Assembly: GCA_019414565.1 (NCBI GenBank)
Contig: DXLU01000007.1
Coordinates: forward strand, 128,552 to 192,551
Origin: Collinsella sp.
Lineage (GTDB): Bacteria > Actinomycetota > Coriobacteriia > Coriobacteriales > Coriobacteriaceae
Length of the DNA: 64,000 nt
Reading direction: 5' to 3'
Shown: piece after piece, positions 18,221-26,394 of the stretch
Position numbering within the stretch: the first letter of the stretch is position 1
How the letters are laid out: each line of letters starts with the position of its first letter
Translations under genes and position numbers: made by a program
The notes under the pieces: model-generated
Told to the model about the DNA's origin: nothing
Database searches by the model: none
What the model saw: only the letters and a program-made list of their open reading frames with translations

Positions 18221-18256
18221 AGCCTGCCATGTGTTGATGTTGAGAGAGGGCTCCTG

Positions 18257-19231
18257 TTGAAGACTGTTCATGTTGCCGCTGGGATCATTCGCAAGGAAGG
18301 ATCCGACGAGCTGCTTGCCGTGCAGCGCGGCTATGGCGACATGCAGGGACTTTGGGAGTTCCCCGGCGGCAAGCTCATGCGCGGCGAGACGCCCGAAGAC
18401 GCCGTGCGCCGCGAGCTCATGGAAGAGCTGCAGGTAAAAGTCACCAACCTGCGCGATTTCTACACCGTTGAGTACGACTACCCCGATTTCCACCTCTCAA
18501 TGGAGTGCTACTACTGCTCGCTGGCCGATGAATCCGATAAGCCTCAGAAGCACGACCGCCAGCTCGATATCCGCTGGATTCCACGCACCTCGCTTGCCAC
18601 CGTTGAGTGGATGCCCGCCGACAAGGGGCTCATTGATGCCCTGATTGAGCTGAAGGAAGACCGGCTTGAGGCAAGCGCCGCCGATGACGCCGCGCCCAAC
18701 ACAGCCGCCAAACCCAGGCGCAAACCTAAGCGCCGCAGCAAAAAGCACCCCAAGCCCGGCCTGCTGGACGGCATCGACACCTCGGACCTCTCCGCTGACG
18801 AGCGCGAACTGGTGCGCCGTCGCGCTGCCATCAAAAAGTCCATGAAGGGCAACAAGCGTGCAAACACCAAACCCGAGCTGCTCGTTCGCCAGCGCCTGCG
18901 CGCAGCGGGCCTTACGGGTTATCGCTTGGAATGGAAGGTGCCCGGCAAGCCCGATATCGCCTTCCCCGGACGCAAGATCGCCATCTTCGTCAACGGTTGC
19001 TTTTGGCATCGCTGCCCTAAGTGCAATCCGAGCCAGCCAAAACGCAATGTTGAGTTTTGGGAGGCAAAGTTCCGTCGCAACGTCGAACGCGACCGAGCCG
19101 CCATCGCCGCGCTTACCCAAATGGGCTGGACACCCATAACCATCTGGGAATGCGAGCTCAAAAAAGACCGTATCGACGCCACGATGGAAAAGGTCATCGA
19201 GCAGGTGCGGGCTGCAGAGCCGCAGCGCTAA
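18257..19231 (+). CDS. Nudix hydrolase - Vsr endonuclease fusion
   Basis: Residues 1-135 form a MutT-like Nudix domain with box GGKLMRGETPEDAVRRELME-E, where the usual Gly near its end is Gln (EELQV). A basic, Ala/Pro/Lys-rich linker follows (about 140-175). Residues 185-320 match very-short-patch repair endonuclease Vsr: NTKPELLVRQRLRAAG, VPGKPDIAFP with the catalytic Asp, and FVNGCFWHRCPKC with the His/Cys zinc and active-site region. Vsr nicks at T:G mismatches made by deamination of 5-methylcytosine. Nudix enzymes remove damaged nucleotides. TTG start with GAGAGAGGG before it. No cytosine methyltransferase is in the window. Confidence 0.85.
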   Translation: MKTVHVAAGIIRKEGSDELLAVQRGYGDMQGLWEFPGGKLMRGETPEDAVRRELMEELQVKVTNLRDFYTVEYDYPDFHLSMECYYCSLADESDKPQKHDRQLDIRWIPRTSLATVEWMPADKGLIDALIELKEDRLEASAADDAAPNTAAKPRRKPKRRSKKHPKPGLLDGIDTSDLSADERELVRRRAAIKKSMKGNKRANTKPELLVRQRLRAAGLTGYRLEWKVPGKPDIAFPGRKIAIFVNGCFWHRCPKCNPSQPKRNVEFWEAKFRRNVERDRAAIAALTQMGWTPITIWECELKKDRIDATMEKVIEQVRAAEPQR

Positions 19232-19484
19232 CAGCGAGCATTCACACGCCCCACACAGGCGAGCCACATCCACGTCACAAACCTTAGAAAGCCCTTAAGC
19301 CCAAAACCTTTCAAGAGTGTTACTCGATACCTCTGACCTGCGGTTTCATCGTAATGCCAAACCTCATTAAGCCTTTCTTTAGCGCTTCTTTGCGACGGCC
19401 GCGGCATAATACTGCCAACGCACGGGACCTAGCAGCAAACCCCGCGCGCAATCTTTTGGTGGACATCGAGGAGGCCGCATAAGC

Positions 19485-19694
19485 ATGCATTCTTCCAATG
19501 ACGCAGCACAGCAGCCATCCCTAAAACATGCAAACCTTTTCTCCTTCCCCCCGACACAGAGAAACGGCCTCCCCGACTCCCCCGCCACAAAAGCCAAACG
19601 CTCAACCGACCAGAGCCACAACTTGCGAGCATCCTTCGATAAGCTCCAAGCATCCCTAGACAAGGCGTTCCCCGAACAGGCAAGAGCAATCTAA
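19485..19694 (+). CDS. Small hypothetical protein (69 aa)
   Basis: This short hydrophilic ORF is rich in Ser, Gln, Lys and Ala, with a ribosome-site-like GAGGAGG about 12 bases before the ATG. No family is recognised, and a disordered or helical C-terminus (FDKLQASLDKAF) is the only structural hint. It lies between the Nudix-Vsr gene and the AraC regulator. It may be a real small protein or chance. Confidence 0.4.
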   Translation: MHSSNDAAQQPSLKHANLFSFPPTQRNGLPDSPATKAKRSTDQSHNLRASFDKLQASLDKAFPEQARAI

Positions 19695-19719
19695 GCCCAT
19701 CGCGCTTTATACTGATGCC

Positions 19720-20658
19720 ATGCGAAACATGGATCACATAGAATTGCACCGCGGAGGACGCGAGGAAGCGTTTCCCGAGACCGCCGAAGACTGGCCCTAT
19801 ATTGCCGAACGCGCAGAATTCGCTCGCTATCCGGGCAATTCCGTCCCCTGGCACTGGCATTCCGAAGTTGAGCTTTTCTACATGGAGCGGGGAGCGATTG
19901 ACTATCGAACGCACGCGGCTCATGAGCACGTACGCTTTGAGGAAGGGTCCGCCGGCTTTATCAACGGCGGCGTTTTGCACAGTACGCTGCAATCACCCAA
20001 TTCGGCGCCAGCCATTCAAATGCTGCATATCTTTCAGCCGTCGATGCTCGGCGATCCCGCGGGACGTCTCCAAAAGCGCTACATCAACCCATTGCTTCAA
20101 TGTCGAGGCGTCGATGTGCTCAAATGGTCGCCCACCAATCCCGACGATATGCCCTTTATCGATTTGCTGAAGAGCTCCTTTAGCCACGACCTTCAACAGC
20201 CGCAGAACGAGATGGCGCTTCGAAATAGTTTGTCAGAGCTCTGGATTCAGATTAACGTCAAGACCGAACCGCTCTTTTCTTCCGACGGCGCCTCTTGGAT
20301 GACCAGCCGCGACGTACAGTTCAAGGCAATCCTGGACTTTATCCGCGCAAACTATGCAGCCGCTATAGATGTGCCCCAGATGGCATCTGCAGCCGGCGTA
20401 AGCGAAAGAGAGTGTTACCGCATTATCGAAACTTGTGCAGGAACGACCCCGGCGGCATATCTACGCGCATACCGCATAAACCGTGCTTGCGAACTTTTGG
20501 CACACACCACGAGAACGGTACAGACAGTCGCGCGCCAATGCGGATTTATAACAGCAAGCCATCTTGGCCAGGTATTTAAAGAACAAATGGGGTGCACTCC
20601 TTCGAGCTATCGAGCAGCGAGGCAGAATCTCGATAGCACCAGGCAGAAATCCCGCTAG
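19720..20658 (+). CDS. AraC-family transcription regulator with cupin sensor
   Basis: The N-terminal domain has the cupin pattern VPWHWHSEVELFYMERG and FINGGVLHSTL, which probably binds a sugar or similar ligand. The C-terminal roughly 100 residues carry two helix-turn-helix units (VPQMASAAGVSERECYRI; VQTVARQCGFITASHLGQVF) and the closing GCTPSSYR. No ribosome site precedes the ATG, and TATACT lies only six bases upstream, so the message may be leaderless. The next gene, a HAD phosphatase, is 56 bases downstream and may be co-transcribed. Confidence 0.88.
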   Translation: MRNMDHIELHRGGREEAFPETAEDWPYIAERAEFARYPGNSVPWHWHSEVELFYMERGAIDYRTHAAHEHVRFEEGSAGFINGGVLHSTLQSPNSAPAIQMLHIFQPSMLGDPAGRLQKRYINPLLQCRGVDVLKWSPTNPDDMPFIDLLKSSFSHDLQQPQNEMALRNSLSELWIQINVKTEPLFSSDGASWMTSRDVQFKAILDFIRANYAAAIDVPQMASAAGVSERECYRIIETCAGTTPAAYLRAYRINRACELLAHTTRTVQTVARQCGFITASHLGQVFKEQMGCTPSSYRAARQNLDSTRQKSR

Positions 20659-20714
20659 CCCTTCTTCTGTCACTGCATCAAACTTGCAGGCAAACAACAG
20701 AGAGGAGCAATCAT

Positions 20715-21338
20715 ATGAAGCACTTTGACCATATCGTATTTGACGTTGATGGGACATTGGCAGATACAGAAGAAAGCGTTCTGTCATCGCTTGTCCAGAT
20801 TGTCCAAGAAGAGACCAGCAAAACGCTTCCCCGACACGAGCTTGACTTTGCCCTCGGCATACCCGGCAAGGATGCCCTTGAGAAACTTGTGATCTACTCG
20901 CAGGCAACGTTGGATCGCTGGTGCCAAGTTGCCGCCAGCTTTAAAAGCACCATCAGCGTGTTTCCAGGTTTGCTTGAAGTCATCGCAACGCTCGCCGATA
21001 GCGGCTGCAAACTTGGCATCGTCTCCTCACGTGCGCGCGACGAATACGCAAAAGAAATTGCACCCCTTGGTTTCGATAAGTATTTTGAGCACATCATCCT
21101 TGTCGAAGACACAACCGAACATAAACCCGCACCCGCACCCATGCTCGAATATCTCCGACGTGCGGACGCGAATCCTGGCAACGTCGTCTACGTTGGCGAC
21201 ACCGTCTACGACGAACAATGCGCAACTTCAGCAGGGGTCAGTTTTGCCCGAGCAGCATGGGGATCACACCAAGATATCCCAAACGCCACCTACAACCTCA
21301 AAACCCCCAACGACCTACTAACCCTAACAACCAAATAA
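20715..21338 (+). CDS. HAD-superfamily phosphatase (Gph/PGMB-like)
   Basis: This 207-residue cytosolic hydrolase has motif I FDVDGTLADT (nucleophile Asp10, acid/base Asp12), motif II IVSSRARDEY, and motif III/IV HKPAPAPMLEYL plus VYVGDTVYDEQCA. The helical cap between residues 18 and 85 places it with phosphoglycolate- or beta-phosphoglucomutase-like members. GAGAGGAG precedes the ATG. A small sugar phosphate is the likely substrate; which one is unknown. Confidence 0.87.
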   Translation: MKHFDHIVFDVDGTLADTEESVLSSLVQIVQEETSKTLPRHELDFALGIPGKDALEKLVIYSQATLDRWCQVAASFKSTISVFPGLLEVIATLADSGCKLGIVSSRARDEYAKEIAPLGFDKYFEHIILVEDTTEHKPAPAPMLEYLRRADANPGNVVYVGDTVYDEQCATSAGVSFARAAWGSHQDIPNATYNLKTPNDLLTLTTK

Positions 21339-21367
21339 CCCACGCGTCCCACCCTTTCAGCCCCAAC

Positions 21368-21500
21368 ACCACAAGGGCGACGACCTCGAGTAGGTCAACT
21401 TGGGAGGGATGAGGGCTTAGTTCCCCAATCTTTCCGCAGGGGGCAAAAAGCAACGTCTTATTTTTCCGACACTAACGCCACAAGGGCGATTGAGCAGGAC
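21368..21500. repeat. Tandem related unit upstream of the long palindrome
   Basis: Two related blocks start with CACAAGGGCGA (about 21370 and 21480) and continue to a TTCCNNNNATC.TTCCGCAG core. The second block runs into the 143-bp palindrome. Confidence 0.5.
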
Positions 21501-21643
21501 GGTTTGGGCGGGTCCCGTACTCAGTTTCCAAAATCATTCCGCAGCGCGAAGGCCCCCGTTGTCAACGCTTCGAAGAAGCGAGACAACGGGGGCCTTCATG
21601 CGCGAGGACGTTTTGGAAACTGAGTACGGGACCCGCCCAAACC
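21501..21643. repeat. 143-bp nested palindrome between convergent genes
   Basis: The outer arms 21501-21533 and 21611-21643 are perfect 33-bp reverse complements. Inner arms 21548-21563 and 21582-21597 are perfect 16-bp complements (gaaggcccccgttgtc). The loop itself contains cgcttcgaagaagcg. It can serve as a bidirectional terminator for the HAD and aldolase genes, but it is far longer than that needs. Confidence 0.85.
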
Positions 21644-21671
21644 GTTCGGTGGGATCAGAGTACCCTTGCTG

Positions 21672-22529
21672 TTACTCTGCTTTGCCCACAGAGTTGAGGT
21701 TGGTCATGCGGATCTTAACCAGCTCGGTGATCTCACGCATGCCCTCCTTGGCCGGCTTCTTGGGATCGAAGCAGGCGGGGTTCTCGGCCATGTAGGCCAT
21801 GAAGCCCTTGGTGTAGGCCTGACGCAGCTCAGTGGCGTAGTTAACCTTGCAGATGCCGTTCTTCACGGCCTCGGCAACCTGCTCATCGGGCACACCGGAG
21901 GTGCCGTGCAGGACCAGCGGCACGTCGACGGCGTCGCGGATGGCCTTGACCACGGACTGCTCGATGTGCGGATCGCTCGTGTACACGCCGTGGCTGGTGC
22001 CAACGCCAATAGCGAGGGAGGTGCAGCCAGTGCGCTCGACGAACTCCTTGGCCTCGGCAGGATCGGTGTAGGGGCTCTCGCCCTCAACCGCGGGACCGTC
22101 GTCCTCCTTGCCGCCGACCTTGCCGAGCTCAGCCTCGACAGGCACGCCCATGGCGCGGCCAGCATCGGCGACGGACTTGGTCAGGGCGATGTTGTCCTCG
22201 AAGGACTCGTGCGAGCCGTCAATCATAACGGAGGTGTAGCCAGTGCGGAAAGCCTGCATGCAGCGGTCATAGCCATCGCCGTGATCGAGGTGCAGAGCGA
22301 CGGGCACGGAAGCGCGCTCGGCGGCAGCCTTGACCATGCCGTAGAAGTAGTCCAGACCAGCGGTCTTGATGGTGCCCGGGGTGGTCTGCATGATGACGGG
22401 GGACTTGGTCTCCTCGGCAGCGGCCAGAACGGCCATAACAAACTCGAGGTTCTCGACGTTGAACGCGCCGACGGCGTAGTGGCCGGCCTGAGCGTCCTTG
22501 AGCATCTTTTCGGTGGTAACAAGTGCCAT
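21672..22529 (-). CDS. Class II fructose/tagatose-bisphosphate aldolase
   Basis: This 285-residue zinc aldolase of the FbaA/GatY/KbaY family cleaves a ketohexose bisphosphate to dihydroxyacetone phosphate and glyceraldehyde-3-phosphate. Visible motifs are VALHLDHGDGYDRC (zinc His), TSVMIDGSHESFEDN, VEAELGKVGGKED, and LVLHGTSGVPDEQV. The length favours the GatY/KbaY branch. Frame is open 50 codons upstream, but the ATG at 22529 follows GAGAGGAGC and fits the family start. No lacD is present, so this gene may supply tagatose-1,6-bisphosphate cleavage for the lac and aga genes here; it may equally be the housekeeping fructose enzyme. Confidence 0.9.
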   Translation of the reverse strand: MALVTTEKMLKDAQAGHYAVGAFNVENLEFVMAVLAAAEETKSPVIMQTTPGTIKTAGLDYFYGMVKAAAERASVPVALHLDHGDGYDRCMQAFRTGYTSVMIDGSHESFEDNIALTKSVADAGRAMGVPVEAELGKVGGKEDDGPAVEGESPYTDPAEAKEFVERTGCTSLAIGVGTSHGVYTSDPHIEQSVVKAIRDAVDVPLVLHGTSGVPDEQVAEAVKNGICKVNYATELRQAYTKGFMAYMAENPACFDPKKPAKEGMREITELVKIRMTNLNSVGKAE

Positions 22530-22864
22530 GAGCGTTTGCTCCTCTCCCTCGCCCGCATCTGGACATCGGGCGTAGTTGTTCACAAGGCGTTTTACCTTGC
22601 GTTTTGCTGCGCTCATTGTATGAAATTCAGCGGCTTTGCACGTGCGAGATATTGTCATCGCGCGAGGTTCAACCTTCATTTTTGAAAAGCAAACGGAAGG
22701 GATCGAACCCGAGCGCGCGTGTTCGATATTGAGTTTTGAGCCTTGATCGTCTTTCTTTTATAGAAAAGATAAGTAATCGAAAGGTATTTTCTTACTCAAA
22801 AAGAAAATGAACGAAAATAGAGCCAACACAATTCCTGCAAATTTCAGACGATGATGGAGCAGAT
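22530..22864. promoter_or_regulatory. Divergent aldolase/DeoR control region
   Basis: No gene seen. It contains an inverted repeat ATTTTCTT-actcaaa-AAGAAAAT (22786-22808) and CTTTTATAGAAAAG (22755-22768). These AT-rich sites are candidate operators for the adjacent DeoR-type regulator. Confidence 0.4.
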
Positions 22865-23668
22865 ATGGCCCACGCAACAACCCGAGCTTTCGCCGACGAG
22901 CGTCGTTCCGCCATCATGGAGATGCTCGATCATAATGCCTCGGTGCAGGTAGCAGAAATCGCCCAGACCTTTGGCGTGTCCTCCGTCACCGCCCGAGCCG
23001 ACCTGGACGCGCTCGCGGAGTCCGGCAAGCTGCGCCGCACGCATGGCGGTGCCGTATCGCTCCACAAACGCCTGACCGTTTCCACGCAGGATCGCCGCAT
23101 CAATGTCAACGTCGCCGCCAAGCAGGCCATCGCGCAAAGCGCCATTGAACTCGTCGGCAATGGTGACACTCTGCTCGTCGACTCGGGCACCACAGCGCTC
23201 GAGTTCGTCCGGCTCCTCGACCAGCGCAATGGCATCACCGTCATCACGGCCGACATTACCATTGCCGATTACATCGACGAGAGCATGCCCTTAGTCGATG
23301 TCGTCATGCCGGGCGGGGCGCTGCGCAAAGGCCATCGTTATCTGTACGGACCGCTCACTATGCAGGCGCTCCAAATGGTCCACGCCGATCTTGCCGTCAT
23401 GTGCCCTGGAGCTTTTGTTCCCGGCTGCGGCTTTACGACCGACTTTCCGCAGATGGCCGAGACCAAAGCGGCTATGGTCGGTGCCGCCCGTCAAAGCGTC
23501 GCCCTTATGGACGCCAGCAAGGTTAACGGACGCGGCATGTACCGCTTTGCCGAGCTGACCGATGTCGACACCATCGTGATGGACCGTGATCCCGATGGCG
23601 CCGTCGCCACCTCAATCGCCGAGACCGCCGACGACGCCCGCCCAAATCTCGTCATCGCCGGCGCTTAA
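22865..23668 (+). CDS. DeoR-family regulator
   Basis: This 267-residue repressor-type protein has an N-terminal helix-turn-helix (VQVAEIAQTFGVSSVTARADL) followed by LRRTHGGAVS. The C-terminal sugar-phosphate sensor domain shows DTLLVDSGTTALEFVRLL and LMDASKVN. It is divergent from the class II aldolase, which it probably controls in response to a phosphorylated sugar. The ATG is preceded by GGAGCAG. A repeated hairpin follows the stop. Confidence 0.88.
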   Translation: MAHATTRAFADERRSAIMEMLDHNASVQVAEIAQTFGVSSVTARADLDALAESGKLRRTHGGAVSLHKRLTVSTQDRRINVNVAAKQAIAQSAIELVGNGDTLLVDSGTTALEFVRLLDQRNGITVITADITIADYIDESMPLVDVVMPGGALRKGHRYLYGPLTMQALQMVHADLAVMCPGAFVPGCGFTTDFPQMAETKAAMVGAARQSVALMDASKVNGRGMYRFAELTDVDTIVMDRDPDGAVATSIAETADDARPNLVIAGA

Positions 23669-23672
23669 ACAA

Positions 23673-23711
23673 AAACCACCACAAAGGTGCCTGTCCCCTT
23701 TGTGGTGGTTT
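23673..23711. terminator. Repeated hairpin 'AAACCACCACAAAGG', copy 2
   Basis: Perfect 15-bp arms, identical to 6987-7025. It lies between convergent DeoR and flavodiiron genes and can terminate both. Confidence 0.75.
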
Positions 23712-23734
23712 GAGCGTTAAAAGTGAACGTATCG

Positions 23735-24895
23735 CTACTTGGAGAGCTCGTCAGCGAGGGCCTCGATCTGAGCGCGCGAGGCGTCGTTGAGCGAACCCAG
23801 GACGGTCACCTTGTTCTGCGTCAGGGTGATGTCCTTCATACCCTCGAGCTCCTTGGTCATAATCTTGGCAGCTGCGGGCGCCCAGGAGCCGCCCTCGACG
23901 AGCGCCACCGTACGGTTCTGATAGGCATGTTCGGCGAGCGTGTGGATGAAGGTGCTCATGAACGGGAAGATCTCGCCCTGATAGGTAATGGAAGCGAGTA
24001 CCAGACGGTCATAGCGGAACGCGTCCTCAACGGCCTCGGCCATGTCGTCGCGAGCCAAGTCAAAGACGGAAACCTTCTGGCCGCGAGCCTCGAGCGCAGA
24101 TGCAAGCTCCTCAACGGCAGCCTTCAGATGGCCGTAGACGCTCGCGTAGGCAATGGTGATGCCCTCGTCCTCGGGCTGATAGCTCGACCAGGTGTTGTAG
24201 GTGTCGAGGTAGTAGCCCAGGTTCTCGGTCAGCACGGGGCCGTGAAGCGGGCAGATGATCTGGATGTCCAGGTCGGCGGCCTTCTTGAGCACGGCCTGCA
24301 CGAACTTGCCGAACTTGCCGACGATGCCAAAGTAGTAACGGCGCGCCTCGCAGGCCCACCCTTCCGGATCTTCGATGTCGTTAGCGCCAAACTTGCCAAA
24401 ACCGTCAGCACTAAAGAGCACCTTGTCGGTGACCTCGTAAGAGAACAGTACCTCGGGCCAGTGCACGTTGGGAGCGCCGACAAACGTTAGGCTATGACTG
24501 CCCAGATCGAGCACGTCGCCCTCTTTGACGACCGTCTTGCGCTCGGGGTAGTCGGTGCCAAAGTAGTTGACCATCATGCGGAAAGCGCCCATACTGGCCA
24601 CAATCTGCGCCTGGGGATAGCGCTCCATAAAGGCGACGATGCCTGCAGAGTGATCGGGCTCCATGTGATGGACGACCAAGTAGTCGGGCGTACGGCCATC
24701 GAGCACGGCCTCGATGTTGCCGAGCCACTCGTCAACAAAACCGCCATCGACCGAATCGGCGACAGCGATCTTCTCGCCCAGGATGACGTAGCTGTTGTAT
24801 GCCATACCATTCTCGGACACGTCGTACTGGCCCTCGAACAGGTCAATGTCGTGATCGTCGACGCCAACGTAGCGGATATCCTTGGTGATCTCCAT
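23735..24895 (-). CDS. Flavodiiron protein (A-type flavoprotein, FprA family)
   Basis: This 386-residue protein has a metallo-beta-lactamase-like diiron domain then a C-terminal flavodoxin domain. Iron ligands appear as His77-x-Glu79-x-Asp81-His82 (VHHMEPDHSAG) with later His residues in APNVHWPEV and CPLHGPV. The FMN-binding part begins near ITIAYASVYGHLK. Such proteins reduce oxygen to water or nitric oxide to nitrous oxide, protecting anaerobes. AAGGAGG precedes the chosen ATG; an upstream in-frame extension of 19 codons has no such support. It is a single gene. Confidence 0.93.
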   Translation of the reverse strand: MEITKDIRYVGVDDHDIDLFEGQYDVSENGMAYNSYVILGEKIAVADSVDGGFVDEWLGNIEAVLDGRTPDYLVVHHMEPDHSAGIVAFMERYPQAQIVASMGAFRMMVNYFGTDYPERKTVVKEGDVLDLGSHSLTFVGAPNVHWPEVLFSYEVTDKVLFSADGFGKFGANDIEDPEGWACEARRYYFGIVGKFGKFVQAVLKKAADLDIQIICPLHGPVLTENLGYYLDTYNTWSSYQPEDEGITIAYASVYGHLKAAVEELASALEARGQKVSVFDLARDDMAEAVEDAFRYDRLVLASITYQGEIFPFMSTFIHTLAEHAYQNRTVALVEGGSWAPAAAKIMTKELEGMKDITLTQNKVTVLGSLNDASRAQIEALADELSK

Positions 24896-25024
24896 CAGGC
24901 AAAGCCTCCTTGATAGACAAAAGAACCCGTCTATCATAGCACTCGCCCGCATCCCAACAGCTATCTGCCAGCATCCTTACCGATTGTTATTGAAATGCGA
25001 TAAATCGCCGTTTACCAGCACAAA

Positions 25025-26056
25025 CTATGAGCGCGGTATCGCCGTGCTATGTCGAATGATGAGCTGGCCGGGAATACGAATGGCAACGGTTTTGCCCACC
25101 GTACCCGCCTCGGGAACCGCATGCTCAAACACCTCGCGCCCACGCTGATGCAAGTCGAATCGAACGGTCGTGAGCTCGTTGTGTGCTACAAAATCATCGA
25201 GCGAATCATCGACGCCCACCACGCTCACGTCCTCGGGCACGCGCAAGCCGCTATCGCGCAGCGCGGCGATGGCACCGTTTGCCATTTGGTCGTTTGCCGC
25301 GTAAATCGCCGTCATGGTGCGGTCGTGCTCGGCCAGATATCTGCCGGCCTCGTAACCGCTGTTGGCAGACCAATCGCCCTCGAGCGGCGCCTGCGGCTTA
25401 ATGTGCTTACGCTCGAGTGCATCCTGCCAACCGGCGCGACGAAACTGCTCGTCGACCGAGAACGACGGGCCGCCAATATAGCGAATCTGATCGTGTCCCA
25501 GCTCAAACAGGTGATCCATAAGCAATAGCGAGCAGCCGTAATGATCAGAGTCAACTGTGGTCACGCGCGGATGCGCGTACATGGTAACGACGACCGTGCC
25601 AATGCCCGGCAGTGGATCAAACGTCTCAAAATCGGGCGCCATGCGACTCATGCCGATGATGATACCGTCCACGGGCAGCGCGGCCATACGACGCGTGGCC
25701 TCGGCAAGCGAGAATTCCTCGGTCTTGGACATCTCGACCAGCGTGATGGCGCAATTATGCTCGCGAGCAGCGCTGGCGATGCCGTCGATCATTGAGAGGT
25801 TGCCAAACTTGGTGACATCGTTGACACACAGACCGACCGAATGGTAACGGCCGTCGCGCAGCGAGCGACCGGCATAACTCGGACGGAAGCCAAGCTCTTG
25901 CATAGCGGCCTGCACGCGCTGGCGCGTCTGTTCGTTAACGTTGGGCAAGCCGTTGGCGACGCGCGAAACCGTCTGCTGCGAAACGCCAGCAGCGCGGGCG
26001 ACGTCGGCCATGGAGACCGGACGCGAACTGGTATCGTTGGACGGGCGCCTTGCCAC
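25025..26056 (-). CDS. LacI-family repressor, probably of galKT
   Basis: This 343-residue regulator has an N-terminal DNA-binding domain (MADVARAAGVSQQTVSRVAN) and a periplasmic-binding-protein-like sensor domain. GTG start at 26056 preceded by GAAGGTGAT. It is divergent from galK. Three copies of TGTTAACGTACTC in the gap are the likely operators, so it should act as the galactose repressor. It is a close paralogue of the LacI proteins at 34717 and 39713. Confidence 0.9.
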   Translation of the reverse strand: MARRPSNDTSSRPVSMADVARAAGVSQQTVSRVANGLPNVNEQTRQRVQAAMQELGFRPSYAGRSLRDGRYHSVGLCVNDVTKFGNLSMIDGIASAAREHNCAITLVEMSKTEEFSLAEATRRMAALPVDGIIIGMSRMAPDFETFDPLPGIGTVVVTMYAHPRVTTVDSDHYGCSLLLMDHLFELGHDQIRYIGGPSFSVDEQFRRAGWQDALERKHIKPQAPLEGDWSANSGYEAGRYLAEHDRTMTAIYAANDQMANGAIAALRDSGLRVPEDVSVVGVDDSLDDFVAHNELTTVRFDLHQRGREVFEHAVPEAGTVGKTVAIRIPGQLIIRHSTAIPRS

Positions 26057-26149
26057 AGGATCACCTTCACCCTTGAGAGATCTGAATAGCGTGAATGCCG
26101 GCCCGGGCAGAAATACATCCCGCGCCGAGGCCCGCTATCGTCGGACGCA

Positions 26150-26162
26150 TGTTAACGTACTC
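26150..26162. promoter_or_regulatory. Candidate LacI operator O1
   Basis: TGTTAACGTACTC; identical to O3 and the reverse complement of O2. Confidence 0.65.
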
Positions 26163-26210
26163 TACTTTTTCTATCTGCATCTCTTCTGCTCTATAAGTCC
26201 ATACGGCAGT

Positions 26211-26221
26211 ACCGTTCACGG
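26211..26221 (+). promoter_or_regulatory. ACCGTTCACGG motif, galK control region
   Basis: Exact copy of the 11-mer shared with the agu, lacA and lacF control regions. Confidence 0.5.
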
Positions 26222-26273
26222 CTGAATTTCTACCGATTACCAGATTCTCAAAAAGTGATAAGTGTTGTGTTAT

Positions 26274-26286
26274 GAGTACGTTAACA
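26274..26286. promoter_or_regulatory. Candidate LacI operator O2
   Basis: GAGTACGTTAACA, the inverse of O1. Confidence 0.65.
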
Positions 26287-26337
26287 TAGCCCGTAACGTG
26301 CGGCATCGTAGATGCTGAGTTTATGCCGCTTCAGATT

Positions 26338-26350
26338 GTTAACGTACTCA
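26338..26350. promoter_or_regulatory. Candidate LacI operator O3
   Basis: TGTTAACGTACTC, 45 bases before the galK start. With O1 and O2 it could support looping. Confidence 0.65.
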
Positions 26351-26394
26351 CTACGACGGAAAACTCGTCAGTATGCGCCAAGGAAAGGACCCTC

